Positions 1 to 7,458 of a stretch of 12,461 nt of DNA are shown piece by piece. The first letter of the stretch is position 1. Each line of letters starts with the position of its first letter. This DNA comes from Microcaldota archaeon (GTDB lineage: Archaea; Micrarchaeota; Micrarchaeia; Norongarragalinales; UBA10210): assembly GCA_013331595.1 (NCBI GenBank), contig DUGE01000040.1, positions 1 to 12,461 on the forward strand, given 5' to 3'. The position numbers and the translations under genes were made by a program. The notes under the pieces were generated by a model that was not told the origin of the DNA, ran no database searches, and saw only the letters and a program-made list of their open reading frames with translations.

Positions 1-154
1 GCCCGGAAAACTGGCGCGTGACGCGGATAAAGCGCGGTTCTGCAGCAACGTGCTTTACTTCCTTAGTCTTTTTTTCATAGACCGGCTCGTACAGCCCTGA
101 CGGTGCGGCGGTCTTTTCATTCTCCCGTTCCCTGCGAATCTCCGGCTTGGCCAT
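1..154 (-). CDS. Partial protein (first 51 residues) downstream of secretion ATPase; possible TadC/GspF-like subunit
   Basis: An open frame starts with ATG at 154 and runs off the left edge of the window, so only the N-terminus is visible. A stop codon lies in frame 12 bases before this ATG, so the start cannot be further upstream. The visible 51 residues are hydrophilic and rich in Lys, Arg and Glu (starting MAKPEIRRER), with no membrane segment yet. The gene follows the secretion ATPase on the same strand with a 52-base gap, which suggests co-transcription. In archaeal type IV pilus-like loci the ATPase gene is commonly followed by a gene for the polytopic membrane platform protein (TadC/FlaJ/GspF family), which often begins with a soluble cytoplasmic region. 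That identity is inferred only from position; the seen residues do not prove it. An unrelated cytoplasmic protein is equally compatible with what is visible. Confidence 0.6.
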   Translation of the reverse strand, partial: MAKPEIRRERENEKTAAPSGLYEPVYEKKTKEVKHVAAEPRFIRVTRQFSG

Positions 155-206
155 GCGAAAGCATTACGCCCCGCGAAATAAAAAGCTTGGTCGCTAGGGG
201 AAAAAA

Positions 207-2459
207 TCAGGCGCCGCGTTTTCTCAAAAGGTCTTTGACCAGCGAGCCGTCAACCCATTTCTTCCAGTCTTCCAAAAGCGTCTTGTGGTTGACGCTTCCG
301 TTCTCGGAGCGCTGGGCTTCGGAAAGCAGGAGATACTTGGCATGGGCGAAAACAGTGTTTTCGGCCTCCAGCAGCTCGGGCAGGCCTATCTTGCTCTTCA
401 CATCAACCAAATACTGCTTGGACTCTCCCCGAGCGCGGATTTCGCTGAAAATGTCTTCTGTCGAGAGGCCGCGCATTTTGCGTATTTTCGCAAGCCAATC
501 GCTCTCGTCCAGCTTGTCCTGGAAAAAGTCCATCTTGTCCTTGGTGGCGTCGAAATTAAGCCAGTTGAGGAAGCCTTTTTCCGCGAGCGGGTCGTCATTC
601 CATTCTTTCTTCACTTCAGTAACTTCAATGAGCCTCCTGCTCCTTTCCAACGAGCCTTTAAAGCGGATTGGCGCTGAGACGATTGCGAAATCCGTTGCCT
701 TGAAGCTGGTTGAAGGGACTCCTAAATCGTTGACCACACGATCCCAAATGCCGTAAGCGCTCTCGCCGTGAATTGTTCCCATGACCACGTTTCCAACTGC
801 ACCGATGCGCATGGCTTCATAGAGGGCAAGGGCCTCCTTTGAACGAACTTCGCCCACAATCAGCACGCTATCCCCAAGGCGCAGGGCAGTGCGCAGCGCG
901 TCCTCTGCGGAAACCTCGCCTTCATTTGCAACGCCCAAAGGCTGGCGCGTCTTCAAACGCTGGGCATTAAAGCCGAGTTGCTTCATGAAAGGAATTGGGA
1001 GCTCCAAAGTGTCTTCCTGACAAATTATTCTCAGGTTTTGCGGGAGCTCAAGCATTAGCGACTGCAGCAAGGAAGTTTTCCCGGAACCGCGCGAGCCGAC
1101 AATCAGCTGCGAAGCCTGGGCGTCAACGAAAAACGAGAGGAGGCCTGCGGCGAACGAGTCCATCATCTTTGCGTCAACGAACTGCGGCAGGGTCCACGGC
1201 GTTTCCTTATGCAGCCTGAAGGCAAACGCAATTCCATCAGTGGCAAGGGGCTTTCCGATAACTGCGACACGGGTTTGGAGGTCGGGAAGGTCGAAGTCAA
1301 GAATCGGGTGCGCCTCGTCGAAAGGCCTTCCGCTCAAGGCGCGGAAGCGGGAAACGATGCTGCGCGCCTCTTCGTTCGAGAAAATGATGTTCGTCTGGCA
1401 CTGGCCGTACTTTGAATGCATGAGGTAAATGGGCTTTATGCCGAGCGGCGAGTCTATGTAAACGTCGGTAATCTTGCGGTCGCTCAAGAGGATTTCCAGG
1501 ACGCCGTAGCCTATGGTGTAGCGCGCGACTATCTCGGCGAGGTTCGCGCGCTCTTCCTGGGAAAGCACTATGCTGTTGCGCGCCGCAAGGTCGCCGATTG
1601 TTGCGGCGTAAACTTTCTTGAAATACTTGCGCGCCTGGGTGATGTCCAAAAACTCGACGTTTTCCGGCCGGTGGGCTGCGACAACTTCCTTGGTTTTTTC
1701 GAGCAGGAAATATTTCTCGGGCGGCAATGCGTATTCAGGCGGGTTGATGAAGTAGAACGCCTCGACCTTGTCCGGATGCTTGTAGATGTAAACGTTGCTG
1801 CCCAAAACCTCGTACTGATCCACAAGCTCGAGCTGCTCTGTTTCGGTGAAGAAAATCTGCGAGCCGATGAACGAAGGCTTGATTTCAGCCTCGAACAAAG
1901 TGTGGTAAAACCCGCGGTCTGCCGGAACTTCGCCAAGCTGTTGCAGCAAGTCCTTAATGCGCGTTATCAAATCAGTCTGGTCAAGCCGGTCGAGCATGTA
2001 CTGCAGCGTTGCAATGTAAATCTTCAAGTCCTCGGATTCCTCAGGGGGAAGCATTGAGAGCTTTTGCATTTGGCCCTTGACTTCCTGGGCCAAAAGGAGG
2101 TAGGCCCTGAACGGGTCTGAACGCAGGGTGTTGAAAATGCTGAGGACCGCATCGTGCCTTTGCGAAAGCACCTTGCTCTTCTGGCTTGAGCTCAAGTGGC
2201 GAGGGCTCCACACGCCCTCTGCCTCGAACTCGCCCACCACTTCGGCAACTTCCTTCAGCCAAGTGGTCTGCTGTTCGGTGTAAATGCGCTCGTAATACTC
2301 GCTCAGCACGACCTGGTCGACGTCAACCTCGCGCAGCTTGTCCACAACGTCCTGCATCACTTGCGGGTATTGCGCAAGGTCGGCGCCGTAGGCCGAGCCC
2401 TTATAATTTATGACAAGGCGCTTCTTGCCGCCCTCCATCTTCACTACAGCTTCAGTCAT
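207..2459 (-). CDS. Type II/IV secretion system ATPase, GspE/TadA/VirB11 superfamily (archaeal pilus or secretion motor)
   Basis: This 750-residue protein is a hexameric secretion-type ATPase that would power assembly or export of a type IV pilus-like structure from the cytoplasmic face of the membrane. Seen motifs, in order: Walker A GSRGSGKTS at 455-463; the Asp box region CQEDTLELP at 480-488; Walker B region SVLIVGEVRS at 531-540 with the conserved Glu at 537; and the His box GTIHGES at 561-567. The segment around 370-390 (RFRALSGRPFDEAHP) matches the linker carrying arginines that reach the neighbouring nucleotide site in this family. Residues 1-300 form a long N-terminal region, and about 135 residues follow the core; both are longer than in the archaellum motor FlaI/ArlI. 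It starts at ATG 2459 (MTEAVVKMEG). A TATA-like box about 31 bases upstream implies a very short leader. It ends in TGA and is followed by another same-strand gene. The family is certain; which apparatus it drives is not. Confidence 0.93.
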   Translation of the reverse strand: MTEAVVKMEGGKKRLVINYKGSAYGADLAQYPQVMQDVVDKLREVDVDQVVLSEYYERIYTEQQTTWLKEVAEVVGEFEAEGVWSPRHLSSSQKSKVLSQRHDAVLSIFNTLRSDPFRAYLLLAQEVKGQMQKLSMLPPEESEDLKIYIATLQYMLDRLDQTDLITRIKDLLQQLGEVPADRGFYHTLFEAEIKPSFIGSQIFFTETEQLELVDQYEVLGSNVYIYKHPDKVEAFYFINPPEYALPPEKYFLLEKTKEVVAAHRPENVEFLDITQARKYFKKVYAATIGDLAARNSIVLSQEERANLAEIVARYTIGYGVLEILLSDRKITDVYIDSPLGIKPIYLMHSKYGQCQTNIIFSNEEARSIVSRFRALSGRPFDEAHPILDFDLPDLQTRVAVIGKPLATDGIAFAFRLHKETPWTLPQFVDAKMMDSFAAGLLSFFVDAQASQLIVGSRGSGKTSLLQSLMLELPQNLRIICQEDTLELPIPFMKQLGFNAQRLKTRQPLGVANEGEVSAEDALRTALRLGDSVLIVGEVRSKEALALYEAMRIGAVGNVVMGTIHGESAYGIWDRVVNDLGVPSTSFKATDFAIVSAPIRFKGSLERSRRLIEVTEVKKEWNDDPLAEKGFLNWLNFDATKDKMDFFQDKLDESDWLAKIRKMRGLSTEDIFSEIRARGESKQYLVDVKSKIGLPELLEAENTVFAHAKYLLLSEAQRSENGSVNHKTLLEDWKKWVDGSLVKDLLRKRGA

Positions 2460-2483
2460 TGCAACCGCTTTTCATTACGGACT

Positions 2484-2496
2484 GCTTAAATAAATT
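2484..2496. promoter_or_regulatory. Divergent TATA-box tract between the ATPase gene and the basic orphan gene
   Basis: The tract CTTAAATAAATT is TATA-like (archaeal box A) on both strands: TTAAATAA on plus and TTTATTTAAG on minus. It lies about 31 bases from the ATPase ATG (2459) and about 37 bases from the ATG at 2527. With transcription starting about 25 bases from the box, the ATPase mRNA would have a leader of only a few bases and the plus-strand mRNA a leader of about 12. This is read from the sequence alone; no transcript data are available. Confidence 0.5.
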
Positions 2497-2514
2497 GGTT
2501 TGTCAAATGTATTT

Positions 2515-2521
2515 CAGGTAG
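2515..2521 (+). promoter_or_regulatory. Shine-Dalgarno-like site deciding the start at 2527
   Basis: The sequence caggtagg sits 5-12 bases ahead of the ATG at 2527 and partly matches the archaeal ribosome-binding consensus (GGAGGTGA). No comparable site precedes the in-frame TTG at 2500. This supports ATG 2527 as the start. Confidence 0.4.
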
Positions 2522-2526
2522 GAAAA

Positions 2527-3438
2527 ATGGTCGTCCGCGCACCTTCAATTGTTTTAAGAAATTTGACGCCAGCACAAAGGCTAAAGCTGAAGGAACTAGA
2601 CTCGCGAATGAAGGCTTTAGCAAAAGACGGAGTTCTCCCTACGGCGCTGGCAACCGGCCATCCAAAGCACATTAGAAGGGAAGTTAGTAGCATAAAATCA
2701 CAGCTTCGGTTCGTTGGCCTCACGTGGGGACAGCGTGCCCAGCAACTTGGCTTTAGGGTACAAAGCAAAGTGGTAAGAGATTACGGCGCGTGGAAGAAAG
2801 TCGGTTTTTTGGTAGACGAGTTGAGAAAAGTTTCAGACCTCGAAAAGGGCGTCGCACCAAGCGTTCACGACACTAGAGTAGACAACGTCACCCAAGCTTT
2901 ACTTAGGAACCATCCCGGATTAACCTACAGCGAATTAGTGCACAGAGCCGAACTTGTTACGCGGAAAGAATACAGCCTCTTTGAAAACGAGCAAAGATGG
3001 AAGAACAGAATAGCCAGGGAAATTAGGCGAAGGGGCTATCTCGAAAATTCCACTTGGCTGAACGATTTGCAGAAAAGGATTAAAGAACGGCACGGGATGT
3101 CTCTGGAAGAATGGTTTGAATCGCCAATCCCGAAAAAACCAAGGTCTCAGAGGGGCATGTTCTATCAGCCCAAAGTGATCGAAGAAAATGAGCAGAAAAT
3201 AAGAAAAATAATAGCTCAACACGTTGAAAAGGCAAGAACTCGGAAAATACTTTTACGCCGCGCAATTCAAATGCACGGCATGTCGGATATTGCAAGAGAC
3301 CAGGTGGTTAGCCACAATAGAATACGAGAACTGATCTTGCAGCATGCGGTTTTGCTGAAACCGCATTTTGCGGAAGTCGGCCTCGATTCGCACAAGGTTT
3401 TCCGAACCGTGCGACCAAAAGCCAGAAAGAAAAAATAG
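2527..3438 (+). CDS. Hypothetical strongly basic protein, 303 residues
   Basis: I do not recognise this protein. It is very basic: 64 Lys or Arg in 303 residues by hand count, ending in the tail ARKKK. It has no signal peptide or membrane segment, so it is probably cytoplasmic and a nucleic-acid binder by charge. Two stretches look able to form helix-turn-helix units: about 130-175 (starting LTYSELVHRA, then RWKNRIAREIRRR) and about 245-275 (MHGMSDIARDQ then HNRIRELIL). This is a guess from pattern, not a family match. The ATG at 2527 was chosen over an in-frame TTG at 2500. The TTG lies only a few bases past the TATA-like tract and would probably precede the transcription start, while the ATG has AGGTAGG just upstream. 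Codon use is more AT-rich (many AGA/AGG arginines) than in the ATPase or leuS. It converges on leuS with 12 bases between the stops. Confidence 0.8.
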   Translation: MVVRAPSIVLRNLTPAQRLKLKELDSRMKALAKDGVLPTALATGHPKHIRREVSSIKSQLRFVGLTWGQRAQQLGFRVQSKVVRDYGAWKKVGFLVDELRKVSDLEKGVAPSVHDTRVDNVTQALLRNHPGLTYSELVHRAELVTRKEYSLFENEQRWKNRIAREIRRRGYLENSTWLNDLQKRIKERHGMSLEEWFESPIPKKPRSQRGMFYQPKVIEENEQKIRKIIAQHVEKARTRKILLRRAIQMHGMSDIARDQVVSHNRIRELILQHAVLLKPHFAEVGLDSHKVFRTVRPKARKKK

Positions 3439-3450
3439 GTGGAAAATTAT

Positions 3451-6294
3451 TTAACTGAAAACAAGCGCGGGCTTTAGGGGCATTGCCCTAGCGGCCTTTT
3501 CCTCTTTCGATTCTTCCTCACTTTCCACGCTGACTTTCAAGCCCAGTTCTTTTTCAAGAAAGTCCTTCGCTTCCTTCAAGGCCCTGCCCTCTTCCACAAA
3601 AAGCATTTGCGGGTTGGAAACGATCTCGAAATACATCTTGTCCAAATACCTTTTCGTCAGCTCATCCTCTACAATGGGCAAAAGGGCTTTTTCCGCGCTT
3701 TTGCCTTCTTCAACGAGCTTTTGCACAAAAGAGTTCTTGCTTGCAGAAGCAACAATAAGCTTCAAGTGAGCAATTTTCTGCTTTCCCCCAATGACGTCCA
3801 AAATTTTCCGCGCGTCCTCAAGCACGCTTGCGATGAAATCCTGCGTTGCCTCGGCCTCAAGGTTTATTTTATCCTCCTGCGCCTCCGGCCAAGCGCTCAA
3901 CGAGCACAGCCCTTTTCCGCCGGATTTTTCCCAAAGCTCTTCGCACAAGTGCGGCGCAAGGGGCGAGAGAAGCTGGACCCAGCGCGCTATGCTCTTGCGC
4001 ACGGCGCTCTTCTCCTCTTCAGAAGCGCGCTTGTGGAAGTAATCCAACGCCTTGAGGTTCCTGAAAAAAGCGCTTTGCACGTAACCGCGCAGCGCAAATT
4101 TCTCAAGGAATTCAGTGGATTGTTTTATGGAAGACTCTATTTTCGACTCGAACCAGCGGGTGAGCGTGGTTTTCTTCCCGCCCTTGCCGGCGCGCGAAAT
4201 GTATTCGCCGACGTAGTCGAAAAACTTGTTCAAATTGCGGCGCAAAGCATCAATGTCTTTCTTACGGAAGTCGAGGGTGCTGCCGAAATCCGCCGTTCCA
4301 ACGGCATAGAGCCTGAACAAGTCCGCGCCGTAATCGCGCGCGATGTTGTTCAGCAAAACAACGTTGCCCTTGCTCTTGCTCATCTTCTGGCCTTCGCTCA
4401 AGACCATTTCGTTCAGCGTGATTGCCTTTGGCCAAAAGCGCTTTTCGAAAATGCCCGCGTGGGCAAAAATGAAGAAGCTCAAGTGGTTCGTCACATGCGC
4501 GACTGCAGTATGCCGCTGGTCGTTGGGATACCAGTAGGCAAACTCCGTGCGGATTTCATTCATGATTTTCGTGGAAAGCGCCCCCCGGTAGGGCTTTGCT
4601 AGGAAAACGAAGTCGAAAAAGTTCTCGTCCAAAAACTCCGGCCGGATTTTATGCTCGTGGATTTTTTTCGCCACGGTGTAGAAAGCCATGTAGAGCGTGG
4701 AATCGCTCAAGCTCTCGATAATCCAATCCCTGTTGAAAGGCAGGCGCGTACCCAAGCCCCTCCTGCGCGCGCAAGGCCGCTTGTCCAGCCAGTTGAAAAC
4801 ATCCTCGAACTGCTTCCGGTAAGCCTGTGGGAATATTCCCATTTCGCGCAGGCACTCGAAAGCATTTTCCTTCCAGCCTTTCGCGTTGAAGTCTAGAAAC
4901 CACTGGTCGGGCAATACTGCAGAGATTACTTTTCCTCCTGCGCGGGAAAATGCCGGCCTGCTTGCCTCGTAAAACCAGAAGGCGTTATTGTCGCGCAAAA
5001 GCCACTGGGCCACTTCGTCCTTCGCTTCGGCAACGGTCTTTCCCTCGAAGCCCAGGCAGTTGCCCTTCATTATTCCGCCGTAAAACTCGGCCTTGTACAA
5101 GTGCTGCGTGGCCTTGTCCAACTTCTGCTTCTCGCGCGTGTTCGCGATTTTCATCCGTTCGGCCATTTCCTTTGCGGGAAACTCACCGAAGCCCTCGAGC
5201 TTGATGAGCGAAACGGGCTTTATCGAATTTACCAGCGAACGGAGTTTCTGCTGCTCGTACTTCGCGAGGGTCTTCTCGTCCTTGCGCAATTCCTCGAGAG
5301 CAAGCCAATCAGCGACAGAATGGGCGGGCACGCTATGCACGAACCCGCTGGCGTTGTTTGCGTCGACAAAATCGGCGGGAAGAATGGGAACCGCCTGCTG
5401 CAGGGGCGTTTCGACTATCTTGCCGACGAAAAACTCGCCAGGAAATTCCCCCTCGATTTTCACCTCGTGGTGCTGGAAGGAAAGTTTTTCCGCGGCCTCG
5501 CGGCTCATGAAAAGAATTTCGCCGCCAACTTTCACCTTTACATATTGGGCGCGGGGATTGACGAAAACGTTGGTGATTCCGAAAACGGTTTCGGGCCTGA
5601 GGGTGGAGGAAATTATGAAGCCGCTTCCGCCGTCGAATGAAAAGCGGGATTTGAGGGCAATGAATTTTTTCAATTCAACGGGATCCGTATCGCCGTCCTT
5701 GATGTCGTCCTCACCCACGGCATTTTTTTCCTGCAGGTCGAAAAGCACGGGGTAGGTGCCTTGGGCCAGATAGCCGCGCTCGCGGTACTTGAAGAACTGC
5801 CATTCGACGAACTTGTTGTACTCAACGTCGCCGGTCGTGAACTGCCTCGAGAAATCGAGCGAAAAGCCCATTTTCGCGAAGTCTGAAACGATTTTCTTGG
5901 AAAAATAATTGACCACGTTCCACGGGTCTTCGAAAGAGCGGACGATTTCCTCGACACGCGAAGGGTCGGTTTCGTAAATGCCCACGTACTCGCGGTACAT
6001 CTGCCAGGCCGCCTCGTCGCGGGCCTTGATTTTCTGTGAAACTGCAAGCACCGGCGTGCCGGTTATATGGAAGGCCATGGGCCATAAAACGTTGAAGTTG
6101 CGCATTCTCTTGAAGCGCACTATCACGTCGCCAATGGCGTAAGTGCGGCCGTGGCCCACGTGCAGATTGCCAGAAACGTAGGGGTAGGGCACAGTGAAGA
6201 AAAACTTTTCCTTGCCCTGGGCTACCGAAGGCTCAAAGGCTTTTTCCTGCTCCCAGCGCTCTTGCCACTTGCGCTCTATTGAGTTGAAATCCAC
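3451..6294 (-). CDS. leuS: Leucyl-tRNA synthetase, archaeal/eukaryotic class
   Basis: This class I aminoacyl-tRNA synthetase charges tRNA-Leu with leucine in the cytoplasm. It has 947 residues, the usual length for archaeal LeuRS. Seen: the HIGH-type ATP motif HVGHGR at 45-50 within PYVSGNLHVGHGRTYAIGD; the CP1 editing domain at roughly 175-480 with the threonine-rich TLRPET at 231-236 and the segment SVPAHSVADW at 321-330, whose D329 matches the conserved editing-site aspartate; the core segment WIIESLSDSTLYMAFYT at 524-540; the KMSKS loop at 637-641; then an anticodon-binding helical domain. The C-terminal ~100 residues match the archaeal tRNA-recognition extension and end in PLKPALVFS. Start is GTG at 6294, supported by GGTG five bases upstream. 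It appears monocistronic: convergent with the basic orphan gene, divergent from the archaeosortase gene. All catalytic and editing motifs seem intact, so it should be functional and edit mischarged tRNA. Confidence 0.97.
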   Translation of the reverse strand: MDFNSIERKWQERWEQEKAFEPSVAQGKEKFFFTVPYPYVSGNLHVGHGRTYAIGDVIVRFKRMRNFNVLWPMAFHITGTPVLAVSQKIKARDEAAWQMYREYVGIYETDPSRVEEIVRSFEDPWNVVNYFSKKIVSDFAKMGFSLDFSRQFTTGDVEYNKFVEWQFFKYRERGYLAQGTYPVLFDLQEKNAVGEDDIKDGDTDPVELKKFIALKSRFSFDGGSGFIISSTLRPETVFGITNVFVNPRAQYVKVKVGGEILFMSREAAEKLSFQHHEVKIEGEFPGEFFVGKIVETPLQQAVPILPADFVDANNASGFVHSVPAHSVADWLALEELRKDEKTLAKYEQQKLRSLVNSIKPVSLIKLEGFGEFPAKEMAERMKIANTREKQKLDKATQHLYKAEFYGGIMKGNCLGFEGKTVAEAKDEVAQWLLRDNNAFWFYEASRPAFSRAGGKVISAVLPDQWFLDFNAKGWKENAFECLREMGIFPQAYRKQFEDVFNWLDKRPCARRRGLGTRLPFNRDWIIESLSDSTLYMAFYTVAKKIHEHKIRPEFLDENFFDFVFLAKPYRGALSTKIMNEIRTEFAYWYPNDQRHTAVAHVTNHLSFFIFAHAGIFEKRFWPKAITLNEMVLSEGQKMSKSKGNVVLLNNIARDYGADLFRLYAVGTADFGSTLDFRKKDIDALRRNLNKFFDYVGEYISRAGKGGKKTTLTRWFESKIESSIKQSTEFLEKFALRGYVQSAFFRNLKALDYFHKRASEEEKSAVRKSIARWVQLLSPLAPHLCEELWEKSGGKGLCSLSAWPEAQEDKINLEAEATQDFIASVLEDARKILDVIGGKQKIAHLKLIVASASKNSFVQKLVEEGKSAEKALLPIVEDELTKRYLDKMYFEIVSNPQMLFVEEGRALKEAKDFLEKELGLKVSVESEEESKEEKAARAMPLKPALVFS

Positions 6295-6299
6295 GTTAA

Positions 6300-6303
6300 C
6301 ACC
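6300..6303 (-). promoter_or_regulatory. Ribosome-binding site of leuS supporting its GTG start
   Basis: On the minus strand GGTG lies five bases before the GTG codon at 6294. It is an exact match to part of the archaeal anti-Shine-Dalgarno complement (GGAGGTGAT). A nearer TATA-like sequence (TATAAAG, 6317-6323) would place the transcript start past this site, so the more distal AT tract at 6341-6353 fits better if the site is used. Confidence 0.45.
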
Positions 6304-6340
6304 ACACGCCTTTTGGCTTTATAGCAAAAAGAGCCCAAAC

Positions 6341-6353
6341 GAAAATTATTAAG
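6341..6353. promoter_or_regulatory. Divergent AT-rich promoter tract between leuS and the archaeosortase gene
   Basis: The tract gaaaattattaag is TATA-like on both strands. On plus it is centred about 30 bases before the GTG at 6377. On minus it is about 53 bases before the leuS GTG at 6294, leaving room for a leader that contains the GGTG site. A second minus-strand box, TATAAAG at 6317-6323, is about 26 bases from the leuS start and would give a leaderless message. The sequence does not decide between the two. Confidence 0.45.
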
Positions 6354-6376
6354 CGCATGAGGGATTAAAGCGTTTC

Positions 6377-6943
6377 GTGAAAAAGAAAACGCGCAACCCA
6401 AAGGCATTGGGACGATTGGAAAAGTTTTTCTCGCCGCAGGAAAAGGAAAGCGAACTGCGCAAGGGCGCCAAGTTCTTCCTGCTATTCGGGGTATTGTTTT
6501 CCCTCGCATACATTACGCTGCACTACACCCCGCTGAAAGGGTTTTTCGGGTGGATTGCGGCTGAAACGGCCCATTTTACGCTGGACGCTGCGGGAACCCA
6601 CATGCAAATAACCATCCTGGCGAACGGCAATTATGCCCTTGAATCTGAAAAAATCGTTGCAGAGCTGAACGAAGCCTGTTCTGCTTTGATCGAAATAGCT
6701 GTTTTGTTCGGAATTGTTTTCGCGAGCTTCGAGAAAACCCTCGCCTATCGGGCTAAGGGCTTTGCAGCGGGAATGCTCGTGCTTTTGGTTTTGAACCCAG
6801 TGCGCATTGCGGCAAGCATCATTTTCATCGACCCGCTCGGGCACGATTTGCTGTTCCGCATTACGCTCATAATAGTAATAATAGGATTTTACGGAATTTG
6901 GCACTACGGACCGCCAATCAAGCACGGCAGGGCACGAGAGTGA
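6377..6943 (+). CDS. Exosortase/archaeosortase family membrane protein (short form)
   Basis: This 188-residue protein fits the exosortase/archaeosortase family: polytopic cysteine transpeptidases that recognise a C-terminal sorting signal on exported proteins, cleave it, and are thought to pass the protein to a lipid or other anchor. Seen: a basic cytoplasmic N-terminus (1-30); hydrophobic helices at about 32-50, 102-118, 128-150 and 157-175; an extracellular loop ending in NEACSAL with the candidate nucleophile C101; the NPVRI motif with R143; and H156 in GHDLLF just before the last helix. The Cys, then Arg in an N-x-x-R-I motif, then His order and their positions relative to the helices match the family's catalytic residues. 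The start is GTG 6377: an in-frame stop lies at 6350-6352 with no other start codon between. A TATA-like tract lies about 30 bases upstream. The substrate is unknown; no adjacent complete protein shows an obvious sorting tail. Confidence 0.8.
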   Translation: MKKKTRNPKALGRLEKFFSPQEKESELRKGAKFFLLFGVLFSLAYITLHYTPLKGFFGWIAAETAHFTLDAAGTHMQITILANGNYALESEKIVAELNEACSALIEIAVLFGIVFASFEKTLAYRAKGFAAGMLVLLVLNPVRIAASIIFIDPLGHDLLFRITLIIVIIGFYGIWHYGPPIKHGRARE

Positions 6944-7442
6944 CCAACTGGCCTTTTTCGTCAAAGAAGTACTCGCCGGGGTTGTTCGCGCCGCCTATTT
7001 GGTAGTAGGTGAATTTGACGCTCCAGTACGAGTGGCCCTGGTAATAGCCGTAGAACGAAGTGGAGTTGAACTTCCAGCCGATTGAGGCGTTCTCGCCGTA
7101 CAACCCTTCGGCTTTCAAGTACTGCGTGTAAGCGGTGAAAGCAACCCGCGCTTGGTCGGTTGTTTTGACCGTGGAGTTCGTCTGGAACTTTAACCGCGTT
7201 GAACATATTCCCGTCAATTCGTTCGGGCAAGGTTGCCCGCATGCCACTTTGCTACCGCCGGTGCATGAAACAACGCACGCTGCCGGCGTCGGGATTATTG
7301 TTGGCGAAGGCGAGGAACTCGAGGTCGGGGTTGAAGAAAAAGAGGGAACAGGGGTGGGCGTAGCTTGCTGTTCGCTGACGCATCCGGCAAATAGAAACCC
7401 AGCAGCCAAAATAACCAGAGTAGAAAGCAAAAATTTGCCCAT
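6918..7442 (-). CDS. Small cysteine-rich lipoprotein, possibly PepSY-like
   Basis: A 174-residue exported protein. Residues 1-20 form a lipoprotein signal peptide (MGKF, hydrophobic stretch, then LFAGC), with C21 the predicted lipid-anchored residue. Residues 25-53 are a Thr/Ser/Pro-rich linker. A cysteine cluster follows at C56, C60, C68, C72 and C80 (spacing 3-7-3-7), with another at C172, giving six cysteines that could pair outside the cell. The C-terminal part (about 95-170) has the rhythm of a PepSY-type domain: an AFTAYTQYLK helix, then W-x-V-x-F strands and EYFFDEKGQLV; this is a tentative resemblance. N-glycosylation sequons occur at N89, N118 and N126. It overlaps the 3' end of the archaeosortase gene by 26 bases, tail to tail. 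The start is ATG 7442, with a TATA-like tract and palindrome about 18-37 bases upstream. Function unknown. Confidence 0.85.
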   Translation of the reverse strand: MGKFLLSTLVILAAGFLFAGCVSEQQATPTPVPSFSSTPTSSSSPSPTIIPTPAACVVSCTGGSKVACGQPCPNELTGICSTRLKFQTNSTVKTTDQARVAFTAYTQYLKAEGLYGENASIGWKFNSTSFYGYYQGHSYWSVKFTYYQIGGANNPGEYFFDEKGQLVTLVPCRA

Positions 7443-7458
7443 GAGCTTACCACTCGCA

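Noticed and set aside
103..756. Plus-strand open frame (217 codons) at the left edge
   Set aside because: It is antisense to both the ATPase 3' end and the partial left-hand gene. Its serine-rich translation is typical of a reverse-strand shadow.
1416..2057. Plus-strand open frame (213 codons) opposite the ATPase gene
   Set aside because: It is antisense to a well-supported ATPase, with no promoter, ribosome-binding site or domain; it is a shadow of codon bias.
2500..2526. TTG at 2500 as start of the basic orphan protein
   Set aside because: It is only a few bases past the TATA-like tract and would lie before the likely transcription start; ATG 2527 has a Shine-Dalgarno-like site.
3607..4602. 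Long plus-strand open frame (331 codons) opposite leuS
   Set aside because: It lies wholly antisense to leuS, whose motifs are intact. Its translation shows no recognisable domain, and it mirrors the GC-biased codons of the real gene.
5093..5755. Plus-strand open frame (220 codons) within leuS
   Set aside because: It is antisense to the conserved CP1 editing domain, with no independent signals.
6954..6958. T5 run downstream of the archaeosortase stop as its terminator
   Set aside because: It is short and lies inside the lipoprotein coding sequence, where it encodes Glu-Lys on the other strand; there is no independent support.
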